A stretch of 48,295 bases of DNA, taken from assembly GCA_015486135.1 (NCBI GenBank), contig WFSE01000181.1, positions 1 to 48,295 on the forward strand, read 5' to 3'. Source of the DNA: Lentisphaeria bacterium. GTDB taxonomy: Bacteria; Verrucomicrobiota; Lentisphaeria; Victivallales; JAADHT01. The position numbers were made by a program, and so were the translations under genes. Positions 1-7,291 of the stretch are shown here, piece by piece. The notes under the pieces were generated by a model, which was not told the DNA's origin, did no database searches, and worked only from the letters and a program-made list of their open reading frames with translations. Each line of letters begins with the position of its first letter. The first letter of the stretch is position 1.

Positions 1-112
1 AGAGAGCGCAAGTACATTTCGAGAAAATGCTGATTTCACCTTAAATCCAATATACAGAGCTTTTTTTTCGTTTTAAAAAATTATTTACACAGTAATTGGT
101 TTTGTAACCTGT

Positions 113-130
113 TTATTATCAAGATAATAA
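113..130. promoter_or_regulatory. AT-rich perfect palindrome, possible operator
   Basis: Two 8-base arms (TTATTATC and GATAATAA) are separated by AA, a perfect dyad in the 289-base leader before the first gene. It lies downstream of a poly-T run and about 160 bases ahead of the start codon. The symmetry suggests a dimeric repressor site. The regulator is unknown and chance symmetry in AT-rich DNA is possible. Confidence 0.3.
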
Positions 131-147
131 GTGTGAACGTCCCCTAA

Positions 148-267
148 TGCACTAATGCAAGCACAGATGATTGTTTGATGACATATAAATCGAATGACAA
201 AGATGGTAAATCTGAATTCTGCATAGATTGCATTAAAGAGGTACGAGCACTAGCTGATCCGTTTTAA
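148..267 (+). pseudogene. Possible 3' remnant of a Cys-containing small protein
   Basis: An open frame follows a stop at 145-147 and ends with TAA at 265-267. An ATG at 178 would give 29 residues containing a C-x-x-C pair (FCIDC) and ending ALADPF. No clear ribosome binding site is seen before 178. It could be a small metal-binding peptide or, more likely, the tail of a decayed gene. Apart from this and the palindrome at 113-130, the first 289 bases show nothing recognisable. Confidence 0.25.
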
Positions 268-289
268 ACAAAAAGAGGAGATTAAAACA

Positions 290-727
290 ATGAAATTTAA
301 AAAATTGGCGCTTATTTTGATCGCGGGGATTTGCGCGACGGCGGCATTAGCGGATGAAAAGAGTGGCCGGAATAAAATCACACTTACCATTGCCGTGGCT
401 TTGGAGAAAACATCGCAATCGGTAACTCTTTTATTCATATTAGACAATCAGAGCGACAAAAAATTTGTGACTTCAGAATTGTGCACAAACCATAACATCC
501 TACTCATAGCAAAACCTAATGGAGAAAAAGTAAAATTTACAGAATGGGAAAATGGTGCGAGAAAAATTACTATTAACCCCAAGGAGCAGAAAACATGGAG
601 ATTATCTCCCTTGGATATACCGCATATGTTTGATGAAGCCGGCACTTACTCTCTCCAATGGCAGATAGGGGAATTGCGCTCTCAAACCTTTTTTTTAGTC
701 AAAAAAGGGGACTCCAAGGACAAATGA
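290..727 (+). CDS. Secreted protein of unknown function, Ig-like fold suspected
   Basis: A 145-residue protein starting at ATG 290, with a purine-rich GAGGAG about 10 bases upstream. Residues 1-21 form a classical signal peptide (basic start, hydrophobic core, ending ALA before DEKSG), so export to the periplasm or beyond is expected. The mature part alternates short beta-like segments and ends in a GTYSLQWQIG-type strand. This resembles small Ig-like inhibitor or BsuPI-type domains, but no family is assigned with certainty. The tail is lysine-rich. The gene is AT-rich, as is the following secreted FGE-like gene 88 bases downstream in the same direction, so the two may be cotranscribed and horizontally acquired. 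Confidence 0.7.
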   Translation: MKFKKLALILIAGICATAALADEKSGRNKITLTIAVALEKTSQSVTLLFILDNQSDKKFVTSELCTNHNILLIAKPNGEKVKFTEWENGARKITINPKEQKTWRLSPLDIPHMFDEAGTYSLQWQIGELRSQTFFLVKKGDSKDK

Positions 728-815
728 ATAACCCTGGGTATGGCTATCTGCTGGCTATCGGGGCAGGCCCCGTAAGCGTTGAAACCGCCAACACAATAAA
801 AAAGGAGTATAACAG

Positions 816-1823
816 ATGAAAAGAAATAAGCTTACAACAGGAATGCTGGCAGTGGTGATATTCCCATTTCTCATCAATGCTCAGGATAAAAGCCGCGAGA
901 TGGTGAAAATCCCGGCGGGTTCGTTTATTATGGGGATGGATTATGATGAAGATTTGGGAAACGAGGACTGCACCCCTAAACACAAAGTTTATGTTGATGC
1001 TTTTTATATGGATAAATACGAAATTACCCAGGGAGAATACAAAAAGCTGATGGGCAAAAATCCCTCTGCAACAAAAAAAAGGATTGCATTAACGGAAGCT
1101 TTGAAAAAATCGGAGAAGTTTAATCGTTCATTCTCTCCAGTAGGAAAAACATATCCCGTTATTGATATAACATGGTACGATGCGGCGAGATATTGCAACG
1201 CACGCTCCAGGGCAGAGGGGCTTGAGCCCTGCTACGACGAGAAGACGTGGGAATGCGACTTCTCCAAAAACGGCTACCGCCTCCCGACCGAGGCGGAATG
1301 GGAGTACGCCTGCCGAGCAGGAAGCGATACGAAATACTTTTTCGGAAATGATAAGAAAAAACTTATTGAATACGCAAATTACTGGCCTGATAAAGATGCT
1401 TGGAACGATGTGTTTTATAAAAATGGTTACTATGAGGAAAAGGGAGTTATCTGGAATAAACCAATGCCGCGGCTTTTATCGGTAGGATCAAAAAAACCGA
1501 ACAAATGGGGATTATACGATATGTTGGGTAACGCCAGAGAATGGTGCAATGACTGGTATGATGAAAATTATTACAAAAAATCACCTGTAAAGACCCCTCA
1601 TGGCCCCAAAAAAGGAGAATATAAAGTTTTAAGAGGAGGCGGATTCAATTTTGCAGATACTACATGCAGTTACCGTGATTATGACAACCCAATTGAGAAA
1701 AGTTCCACTGTTGGCTTCCGCTGTGTCCGTAACGCCCCCAAAGACGAGAAAAAAGAGACGGAAAAGAAGGATGCGAAGGATAAGAAGCCCGGGAAAAAGT
1801 CCAAGGACAAAGGCGAAGAGTGA
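816..1823 (+). CDS. Secreted formylglycine-generating-enzyme-like (SUMF1 domain) protein
   Basis: A 335-residue protein with a signal peptide (residues 1-22, ending INA) and a good AAGGAG upstream of ATG 816. The FGE/SUMF1 hallmarks are in order: MVKIPAGSFIMG, DAFYMDKYEITQGEY, YPVIDITWYDAARYCN, YRLPTEAEWEYACRAG, WGLYDMLGNAREWCNDWY, VLRGGGFN and GFRCVRN. The tail after about residue 305 is a Lys/Asp/Glu-rich low-complexity extension. Family members include sulfatase-activating oxidases, but many paralogs in PVC bacteria have only structural or unknown roles. The catalytic cysteine pair of true FGE is not obvious, so enzymatic function is doubtful. A GC-rich patch (1201-1320) interrupts otherwise AT-rich codon usage; see findings. 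Confidence 0.85.
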   Translation: MKRNKLTTGMLAVVIFPFLINAQDKSREMVKIPAGSFIMGMDYDEDLGNEDCTPKHKVYVDAFYMDKYEITQGEYKKLMGKNPSATKKRIALTEALKKSEKFNRSFSPVGKTYPVIDITWYDAARYCNARSRAEGLEPCYDEKTWECDFSKNGYRLPTEAEWEYACRAGSDTKYFFGNDKKKLIEYANYWPDKDAWNDVFYKNGYYEEKGVIWNKPMPRLLSVGSKKPNKWGLYDMLGNAREWCNDWYDENYYKKSPVKTPHGPKKGEYKVLRGGGFNFADTTCSYRDYDNPIEKSSTVGFRCVRNAPKDEKKETEKKDAKDKKPGKKSKDKGEE

Positions 1824-1970
1824 CCAAGGTCTGCCAGGGGATTAAGGGCAGGTTAATAAATGTTCGGACGGGGGGACGGATGGACAGGGGGACACCGACT
1901 CAGGACGGCAAGACGACGTGGTTCCGCCAATTCCATATGCGTCCCATCAGAGATGAGGGACGGGTTAACA

Positions 1971-2166
1971 AGGGCCCGCCGAATAATTGGCAAGTGCTTA
2001 ATAATTATCGGGTTAAAGGTCTTTTCAATGGTGTCATCTCCAAGGTTTTGGGAGCACACGTTCGTGTGTTTTAAAGGCGTCCCTCGCTCCGCTTGGGCGC
2101 AGACCTCCCAAAACCCTTGGAGCCGACTAGCGGTTTGAGGCACTTGCCAATTATTCAGCGAGCCCT
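1971..2166 (-). repeat. MITE-like palindromic element, copy A
   Basis: A 196-bp element whose ends are near-perfect terminal inverted repeats of about 27 bases (AGGGC, then GAATAATTGGCAAGTGC and its complement). An inner inverted repeat (CTCCAAGG-TTTTGGGAG) surrounds a longer loop than in other copies. Its orientation is opposite to copy B at 3216. It fills most of the gap between the FGE-like gene and the glycosyltransferase and ends 10 bases from the latter's stop. The rest of the gap (1824-1970) holds only G-rich sequence with no supported gene. Confidence 0.85.
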
Positions 2167-2176
2167 AACAATCCTT

Positions 2177-2941
2177 TCAATTCTCCGGAGTGTCTCGCCG
2201 TCGATAGTCGCTTCCAACCATCCATTTTTCCAATAGGCAATAGAGGATGATGAAAAAATAGCGGGACCCCATTTCTTTGAGTTTGAGCTTGGATTCCCCG
2301 GCGGTTCTTCCGCGCCATTTGATAGGTACGATATCGTATTCGTACCCCCGGATCACCGCCTTCAGGGGGAGTTCCACCGTCAGGTTGAAGTGTGGGGAGA
2401 GGAAGGGGCGGCAACCGTCCACGACCTCCCTGCGGTAGCATTTGAACGCGTTGGTGGTGTCGTTCAATCCATGTTGGAAAAGGAAACGGATGATCATGTT
2501 GCCAATGCGGTTCAAGACAAGCTTGTGTTTGGGATATCCCCGCACGGACCCGCCTTTGATGAAGCGGGATCCGAATACGCATTCCGCGCCGTTGGAAATC
2601 TTGTCGAAATATACGAGGACATCCTCCGGGGAGTCGCTGGCGTCCGCCATGAAAACAGCCACGGCGTCGCCGGAATAAGCGTCTAGTCCTGCGCGTACGG
2701 CCATCCCGAATCCGGGCTCTTTTTTGTTTTGGACGAGTTTAATCCTTTTATCTTTTTTCGCGCGTTCCGCGACTATTTTCTCGGTACGATCCGAGCAATG
2801 GTCCGCCACCACAACTATTTCGTAGTTGAATTTCGAGTTTTCCAAGGCCGTAGTCAGTTCCTGTAGCGTCCCCCCGACGCACCCCTCTTCGTTATGAGCC
2901 GGGATAACTATTGAAAATTTAAGATTTTTCTTTTTTTTCAC
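2177..2941 (-). CDS. Family 2 glycosyltransferase, dolichol-phosphate-mannose-synthase type
   Basis: A 254-residue GT-A glycosyltransferase. It starts at GTG 2941, which overlaps the stop of the upstream small gene as GTGA, indicating translational coupling. The nucleotide-sugar domain begins FSIVIPAHNEEGCVGGTL. The ADHCSDRT segment and the FMADASDSPEDV motif replace the usual DAD/DDG metal motif of DPM1-like enzymes. GSRFIKGGSVRGYP and NAFKCYRREVV are typical of polyprenyl-phosphate glycosyltransferases. A C-terminal hydrophobic stretch (about residues 227-237) is too short to be a sure membrane helix. It likely transfers a sugar from NDP-sugar to a polyprenyl phosphate. The acceptor and sugar cannot be told. 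Confidence 0.85.
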   Translation of the reverse strand: MKKKKNLKFSIVIPAHNEEGCVGGTLQELTTALENSKFNYEIVVVADHCSDRTEKIVAERAKKDKRIKLVQNKKEPGFGMAVRAGLDAYSGDAVAVFMADASDSPEDVLVYFDKISNGAECVFGSRFIKGGSVRGYPKHKLVLNRIGNMIIRFLFQHGLNDTTNAFKCYRREVVDGCRPFLSPHFNLTVELPLKAVIRGYEYDIVPIKWRGRTAGESKLKLKEMGSRYFFIILYCLLEKWMVGSDYRRRDTPEN

Positions 2942-3132
2942 GCATCACCGCTACTTTTAGAGGAATAGACCCTGGCCAGGGCCACCGTTAAAATCAGGGC
3001 CGCTGTCAGGAGCAAACCGGGGACCAACGTCCCGCCCGAGCCGCTATTGACGTGCTTGTCCAAGCCACTGGTGGCCGCTTCGGACAAGTCCCAAGGCAAT
3101 GCCATCGTCAAAATTGCCGACGCAATCATCAT
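2938..3132 (-). CDS. Small membrane protein coupled to the glycosyltransferase
   Basis: A 64-residue protein. The start at 3132 is supported by a strong GGAGGAGG Shine-Dalgarno sequence just upstream, and the stop overlaps the GTG of the next gene. It has an N-terminal hydrophobic stretch that may be a signal peptide (to about residue 20), a Gly/Ser-rich middle, and a C-terminal transmembrane segment (about residues 36-53) followed by a positive tail. The pattern resembles a tiny anchored exported peptide with an IPTL/VPEID-like sorting layout, but no such motif is certain. Its role may be linked to the glycosyltransferase. Confidence 0.6.
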   Translation of the reverse strand: MMIASAILTMALPWDLSEAATSGLDKHVNSGSGGTLVPGLLLTAALILTVALARVYSSKSSGDA

Positions 3133-3215
3133 CTTCCGCCTCCTCCAATAAAACGCTCTGACGTTGCGGCGGGTGGCGCTTTTCCGTTTGCCAGACGTTT
3201 CGCTTCTAATATACT

Positions 3216-3366
3216 AGGGCTTACTGAATAATTGGCAAGTGCCTCAAATCACTAGTCGGCTCCAAGGATTTTGGGAGGGTTGCTCTCAAACCCTTGGAGA
3301 TGACACCGCTACAAAGGAATTTAACCTAATGCAAATTAGGCATTTGCCAATTATTCAGCGGACCCT
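3216..3366 (+). repeat. MITE-like palindromic element, copy B
   Basis: A 151-bp element bounded by 28-base terminal inverted repeats (AGGGCTTACTGAATAATTGG and its near-complement ending GGACCCT). The inner inverted repeat is CTCCAAGG-TTTTGGGAG / CTC-AAACCCTTGGAG. TA dinucleotides flank both ends, as expected for TA-target transposition. It occupies most of the gap between the small membrane gene and recA; the remaining bases carry no clear promoter. Confidence 0.88.
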
Positions 3367-3470
3367 ATATTAGCTCGGTTGACCGTCTATTACAATATGT
3401 GCTTGAGGGGAGCGGGCCTTCAACCTGGAATGGCCCGACCTTCACTACAACCAATTGGAGAACGCGCGAG

Positions 3471-4520
3471 ATGAGCGAGGAAAAAGAGAATCCCAAGGCG
3501 GAAGCGGCTGTAGATCCGCGCAAGGAGAAGGACCTTTCGCTAGCTATTGGGCAGATAGAGAAGGAATTTGGCAAAGGCGCCATAATGCGTTTGGGCGACG
3601 ACTCGGCCAGAAAAGATGTTCCAACGATAAGCACCGGGGCGTTGTCCTTGGATATAGCTTTGGGGATTGGCGGTGTCCCTCGGGGCCGCGTGGTGGAGGT
3701 TTACGGTCCGGAGTCCTCTGGAAAAACCACGCTCTGCCTGCATGTCATAGCCAACGCCCAGAAGGCTGGAGGGATTTGCGCCATCATTGACGCGGAACAC
3801 GCGATTGATCCGCAATATGCCAGCCGCATAGGCGTGGATATCGACAATCTCCTAATATCGCAACCGGACTGCGGGGAGGACGCGCTGAACATCGCCGAGT
3901 CGCTAATACGCAGCAATGCGGTGGACGTATTGGTTGTGGACTCCGTGGCGGCGCTGGTTCCCAGGGCTGAAATCGAAGGGCAGATGGGGGACTCGCACAT
4001 GGGGTTGCAGGCCAGATTGATGTCTCAGGCGCTCCGGAAGATTACTGGCGCTATCAACCGCAGCAAGACATGCGTTATTTTCACCAATCAAATACGGCAG
4101 AAAATCGGTGTGATGTTTGGCAATCCGGAAACCACTACCGGTGGTAACGCCCTGAAATTCTATAGCTCCGTGCGCTTGGACATTCGGCGGATCGCCGCCA
4201 TCAAGGACACCTCCGGAGAGGTCATTGGAAACAGGACTAGGGTCAAGGTTGTGAAAAACAAGCTTGCCCCCCCCTTCCGGATCGCCGAATTTGACATCAA
4301 CTACAACGAAGGCATTTCCAGGTCGGGGTCGATATTGGATGTGGCTCTTGAAATGGGCTTGGTGGAGAAGCGGGGCTCTTGGTTTTCGTTTGGCTCCAAA
4401 CAGCTCGGACAGGGCCGCGAGCCAGCCAAAAAGGCGATTGCCACCGACAAAGCACTTGAGCAGGAGGTGTTGTCGGCAATCCGCGCGGAAATGGCCGGAA
4501 AGGAAGAGAAAGAAGACTGA
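3471..4520 (+). CDS. recA: Recombinase RecA
   Basis: A 349-residue RecA. The ATG at 3471 is chosen over an upstream in-frame GTG (3399) because a GGAG precedes it and the family N-terminus fits. Visible motifs are [13 protein letters not shown] near residues 31-43, Walker [10 protein letters not shown] (79-87), the DAEHAID and Walker B-like [12 protein letters not shown] segments, [14 protein letters not shown], and the canonical [14 protein letters not shown] loop 2 region. It binds single-stranded DNA and ATP, drives strand exchange and triggers LexA-type cleavage in the cytoplasm. No SOS box was recognised upstream. The next gene starts 166 bases downstream, past a repeat fragment. Confidence 0.98.
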   Translation: MSEEKENPKAEAAVDPRKEKDLSLAIGQIEKEFGKGAIMRLGDDSARKDVPTISTGALSLDIALGIGGVPRGRVVEVYGPESSGKTTLCLHVIANAQKAGGICAIIDAEHAIDPQYASRIGVDIDNLLISQPDCGEDALNIAESLIRSNAVDVLVVDSVAALVPRAEIEGQMGDSHMGLQARLMSQALRKITGAINRSKTCVIFTNQIRQKIGVMFGNPETTTGGNALKFYSSVRLDIRRIAAIKDTSGEVIGNRTRVKVVKNKLAPPFRIAEFDINYNEGISRSGSILDVALEMGLVEKRGSWFSFGSKQLGQGREPAKKAIATDKALEQEVLSAIRAEMAGKEEKED

Positions 4521-4572
4521 TTTTCGCGCGAAAGCTGGACGGGGAGACACTGGAGTGTTGGTGTCGATACTT

Positions 4573-4640
4573 GAGGCTTGTTGAAAAAGTCTAAGAGCGC
4601 TGATTCTCCGCGCTTTCCTCCTTCGCTAAAGTTCCCGAGT
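4573..4640. repeat. Fragment of the long-form repeat left end
   Basis: An AGGCTTGTTGAAAAAGTC sequence followed by CTCCTTCGCT. It matches the left extension seen at 43053 and 47911 (AGGGCTTGC-GAAAAAGTCGAGAA) and the fragment at 14366. It sits between recA and murB-ddl and lacks the inner palindrome, so it is a partial copy. Confidence 0.55.
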
Positions 4641-4686
4641 GTAAGCGAGGGAAAAATGGTAGACATGGACGAGCGGAGGGATTGGC

Positions 4687-6573
4687 ATGGAGTTGGATTT
4701 GTTCCTTGAGGATTTGCGTGCCTCCAGGACGGATGTCGATATCGACGCGGAATCTACTTGGAGCGTGTTGACCTCTTTGGGGGCGGGGTTGGGGAGAGCG
4801 ACCTTGGTGACACCGCATTTCGAGGAGGCGCTTGGCGAGACGCTCGCTTTGGCCGCTGCCAAGGGGGTTGGTGTTTTTATTCTGGGAGGGGGCACGAACA
4901 TTGTCGGCTCGGACAAGCCACTGCGCGGCATAGTTATTCGGCTTGGCTCCGGATTTTCCGGGATGGAATCCGATGGTCCTCTGTCGGTGGTCGGAGCGGG
5001 AACCGCATTGTCGAAATTTACGCTTGAGCGCGCGGGGGAGGGTTTTGGCGGCGTTGCGGGTTTGGCTGGAATTCCAGGCACAATTGGTGGTGCTGTCGCT
5101 GGTAACGCTGGGGCCGACGGATGCGAGATAGGCGACGTTGTGGAGTCATTACGCGGATTTCGCGTCGACGGGACTTCCTGGAGCGCGGAGGGCTCGGATA
5201 TCGAGTGGCGGTATCGTGGAGCGACATTGCCAGAGGGGGTGGTGTTGGTGGAAGTTACGTGTCGCTTGGAACCAGTCGACTCCGGAAAGGAGATTGAGAC
5301 TATCCACAAGCTCGCCAAAGCGCGTAGATCGCGGTTTCCCAAGGGGCGATCCGCGGGATGCGCGTTCAGAAATCCAACTCCGGAACTGCCAGCGGGACGA
5401 CTGCTGGACGAAGCGGGATGCAAAGGCCTCGCTTCAGGGCTGGTGTCGGTCAGCGATGAACATGCTAATTTCATCATAGCTAGGGAGGGTGCGTCCGAGT
5501 CGGACGTAGTGGGACTTATGTCGTTGGCGAGGAGGCGGGTTTTCCATGCGTTCGGCATAATATTAAAGCCGGAGGTCGGTTTCGTGTCGAATGCGTCCAA
5601 GGAGATGGTGGAGGCCTCTTTGGGGATGCCTTCGGTCTTAGTGCTGAAGGGGGGTGACAGTAGCGAGCGCGAGGTGTCGTTGATGTCTGGAGCCGCGGTG
5701 GAACGAGCATTGAGGATCGCTGGATTCGATGTGATTGGAGAAGTGGTGTCGTCCTTGGACAGCGCGCTGGCCGCGGTGAACGCGGCGGTTGCCAGGACAG
5801 ATATAGTGGTGTTTCCAGTGCTGCACGGCGGGTATGGCGAGGATGGGCGGTTGCAAAAGGGTTTGGAGGAGAGGGGGATTTCGTTTGTGGGATGCGGTTC
5901 CAAGGGGTGCGCCTTGGCGATGGACAAAATCGCCAGCAAAAAAATTATGGCGGAGCTGGGCATTCCCACTCCGGCTTTCGCTGTCGTGGAAAGGGGGACG
6001 GGAAACGCCCCTCCTGATTGTCTTTCTCTTCCATTGGTTCTCAAGCCCGCTAGAGAAGGGTCGAGTGTCGGCATGGCCATTGTGGAGTCTTTAGACGATT
6101 GGGGCGACGCGCTGGATAAGGCGTTTGAATTCGACGACGAGGTGCTTGTCGAGGAGTTTGTGGAGGGAGTGGAGATAACGGTTGGCGTGGTTGATGGTAA
6201 AACCTTTCCGGCCGTGGAGATCCGCTATCCCGGAAAAATGTATGATTACGATGCCAAGTATGAGCACAAGCGGGGTGATACCCTTTATTTCTGTCCTCCT
6301 GAAAACCTCTCTAAAGAAGTTCTGGACAAGGTCGGTAGCATCGCGGTGGCATTTGCTAAAGGCATTGACTCGCTGGAACTGACGAGGGTGGACATGATGA
6401 TTGTTGGAGACGAGGCGCTCGTATTGGAAGCGAACAATTTGCCTGGCTGCACGTCGCATAGCCTATTGCCGAAAGCGGCGGCGGCCGGAGGGGTTCCTTT
6501 CCCTTCGCTTTGTGGTGGGCTGGTAAGATCGGCTGTCGCTAGGGGAGTGATGAAAAAGTCCAGTGCGGACTAG
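4687..6573 (+). CDS. murB-ddl: Fused MurB (UDP-MurNAc dehydrogenase) and Ddl (D-Ala-D-Ala ligase)
   Basis: One 628-residue frame carries two peptidoglycan precursor enzymes. Residues 1-300 are MurB: FAD-binding GGGTNIVGSD (67-76), GLAGIPGTIGGAVAGNAGA (125-143), SAGCAFRNP with Cys225 at the proton-donor position, and catalytic Glu296 in LKPEVGF. Residues 316-625 are Ddl: KGGDSSEREVSL (321-332), HGGYGEDG (380-387), KPAREGSSVGM (453-463), the omega-loop Tyr in AKY (525) typical of D-Ala-D-Ala rather than D-lactate ligases, and EANNLPGCTSHS (581-592). The linker is only about 15 residues. A GGAGGG lies just upstream of ATG 4687. Both domains look complete. Chlamydiae fuse MurC to Ddl; the MurB-Ddl pairing is different. 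Confidence 0.95.
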   Translation: MELDLFLEDLRASRTDVDIDAESTWSVLTSLGAGLGRATLVTPHFEEALGETLALAAAKGVGVFILGGGTNIVGSDKPLRGIVIRLGSGFSGMESDGPLSVVGAGTALSKFTLERAGEGFGGVAGLAGIPGTIGGAVAGNAGADGCEIGDVVESLRGFRVDGTSWSAEGSDIEWRYRGATLPEGVVLVEVTCRLEPVDSGKEIETIHKLAKARRSRFPKGRSAGCAFRNPTPELPAGRLLDEAGCKGLASGLVSVSDEHANFIIAREGASESDVVGLMSLARRRVFHAFGIILKPEVGFVSNASKEMVEASLGMPSVLVLKGGDSSEREVSLMSGAAVERALRIAGFDVIGEVVSSLDSALAAVNAAVARTDIVVFPVLHGGYGEDGRLQKGLEERGISFVGCGSKGCALAMDKIASKKIMAELGIPTPAFAVVERGTGNAPPDCLSLPLVLKPAREGSSVGMAIVESLDDWGDALDKAFEFDDEVLVEEFVEGVEITVGVVDGKTFPAVEIRYPGKMYDYDAKYEHKRGDTLYFCPPENLSKEVLDKVGSIAVAFAKGIDSLELTRVDMMIVGDEALVLEANNLPGCTSHSLLPKAAAAGGVPFPSLCGGLVRSAVARGVMKKSSAD

Positions 6574-6630
6574 TGGCTTCTTCTTCGCTCAAACTCGAAC
6601 ACCCGCCGCGGAATAATTATTCGGCAAGCT

Positions 6631-7275
6631 CTACTTGCCGGCGAAACGCATCAACACGCCATCTTTGTAAGTGCGGTGGAATTTCTCTCCACCGCTCTTA
6701 TTGAAGTAGGTCACTTTGCCGTCCAACCGGTCGTGTTTGAAATGCCTTTCTATCATTTTAGAGGTGCCATCGTCGTAATACTCGGTCCAGACTCCTTCCA
6801 ACAAGCCGTTTTTGTAGGTGTACGCCAATTTTAGCTTGCCATTAGGATGGTATTCTTTGAATTCGCCGTCACGTTTGTCTTTGACAAACTGCCCTTCCAT
6901 CGCCTTTTTGCCGTTTTCGTACCAGAAAGTGATCAGGCCGCTTTTCGCATTGTGATCGTAGGTGAATTTATACATTTTTTTGCCAGACTTGTAATAGCCA
7001 GTGCATGTTTTGTGTTTGACATCCGGATGTACTCTGAAGACATAGTATATGGTCTTGAGTTCTTTGGTCGGATAGTATTCCCGCTTTTCTATGAATTCGG
7101 GGAGTTTTTTCGGCGGAGGAGCTTTCTTGACGATTTTTTTAGCCACCTTTTTTCTCTTGGGCGGGGGAGGCTCGTTATTGCAACGCGAGAACAACCAAAG
7201 CCCTAGGAGCAAAAGTATGATCAAGGCTAGAAGTCCAGCCCATTTTTTTCTCTCTTCTCTATCGTTGTTACTCAC
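6631..7275 (-). CDS. MORN-repeat (YwqK-like) membrane-anchored protein
   Basis: A 214-residue protein. Residues 13-30 form one transmembrane segment, preceded by a charged cytoplasmic start and followed by Cys32 and a Pro/Lys-rich spacer (35-60). From about residue 90 there are five MORN_2-type repeats with the G-x-x-x-x-Y/F-x-x-x-G-K pattern (for example FWYENGKKAMEGQF, EYHPNGKLKLAYTY, EYYDDGTSKMIERHF). Such repeats occur in YwqK-type proteins and in envelope proteins of unknown role. It converges on murB-ddl with only 57 bases between stops, and is downstream of and codirectional with the PA14 gene, so the two may form an operon. Confidence 0.8.
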   Translation of the reverse strand: MSNNDREERKKWAGLLALIILLLLGLWLFSRCNNEPPPPKRKKVAKKIVKKAPPPKKLPEFIEKREYYPTKELKTIYYVFRVHPDVKHKTCTGYYKSGKKMYKFTYDHNAKSGLITFWYENGKKAMEGQFVKDKRDGEFKEYHPNGKLKLAYTYKNGLLEGVWTEYYDDGTSKMIERHFKHDRLDGKVTYFNKSGGEKFHRTYKDGVLMRFAGK

Positions 7276-7291
7276 ATTCCCCTCCGCTGGT

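Noticed and set aside
3378-3396. TTGACC and TACAAT as a recA promoter
   Set aside because: The two boxes are only about 6 bases apart, too close for a sigma70 promoter.
3399-3470. Upstream in-frame GTG extension of recA
   Set aside because: The added 24 residues have no match to RecA N-termini, and the ATG at 3471 has its own GGAG.
4626-6080. 484-residue open frame antisense to murB-ddl
   Set aside because: Pro/Ser/Thr-rich with no motif; a mirror of the third-position GC bias of the real gene.
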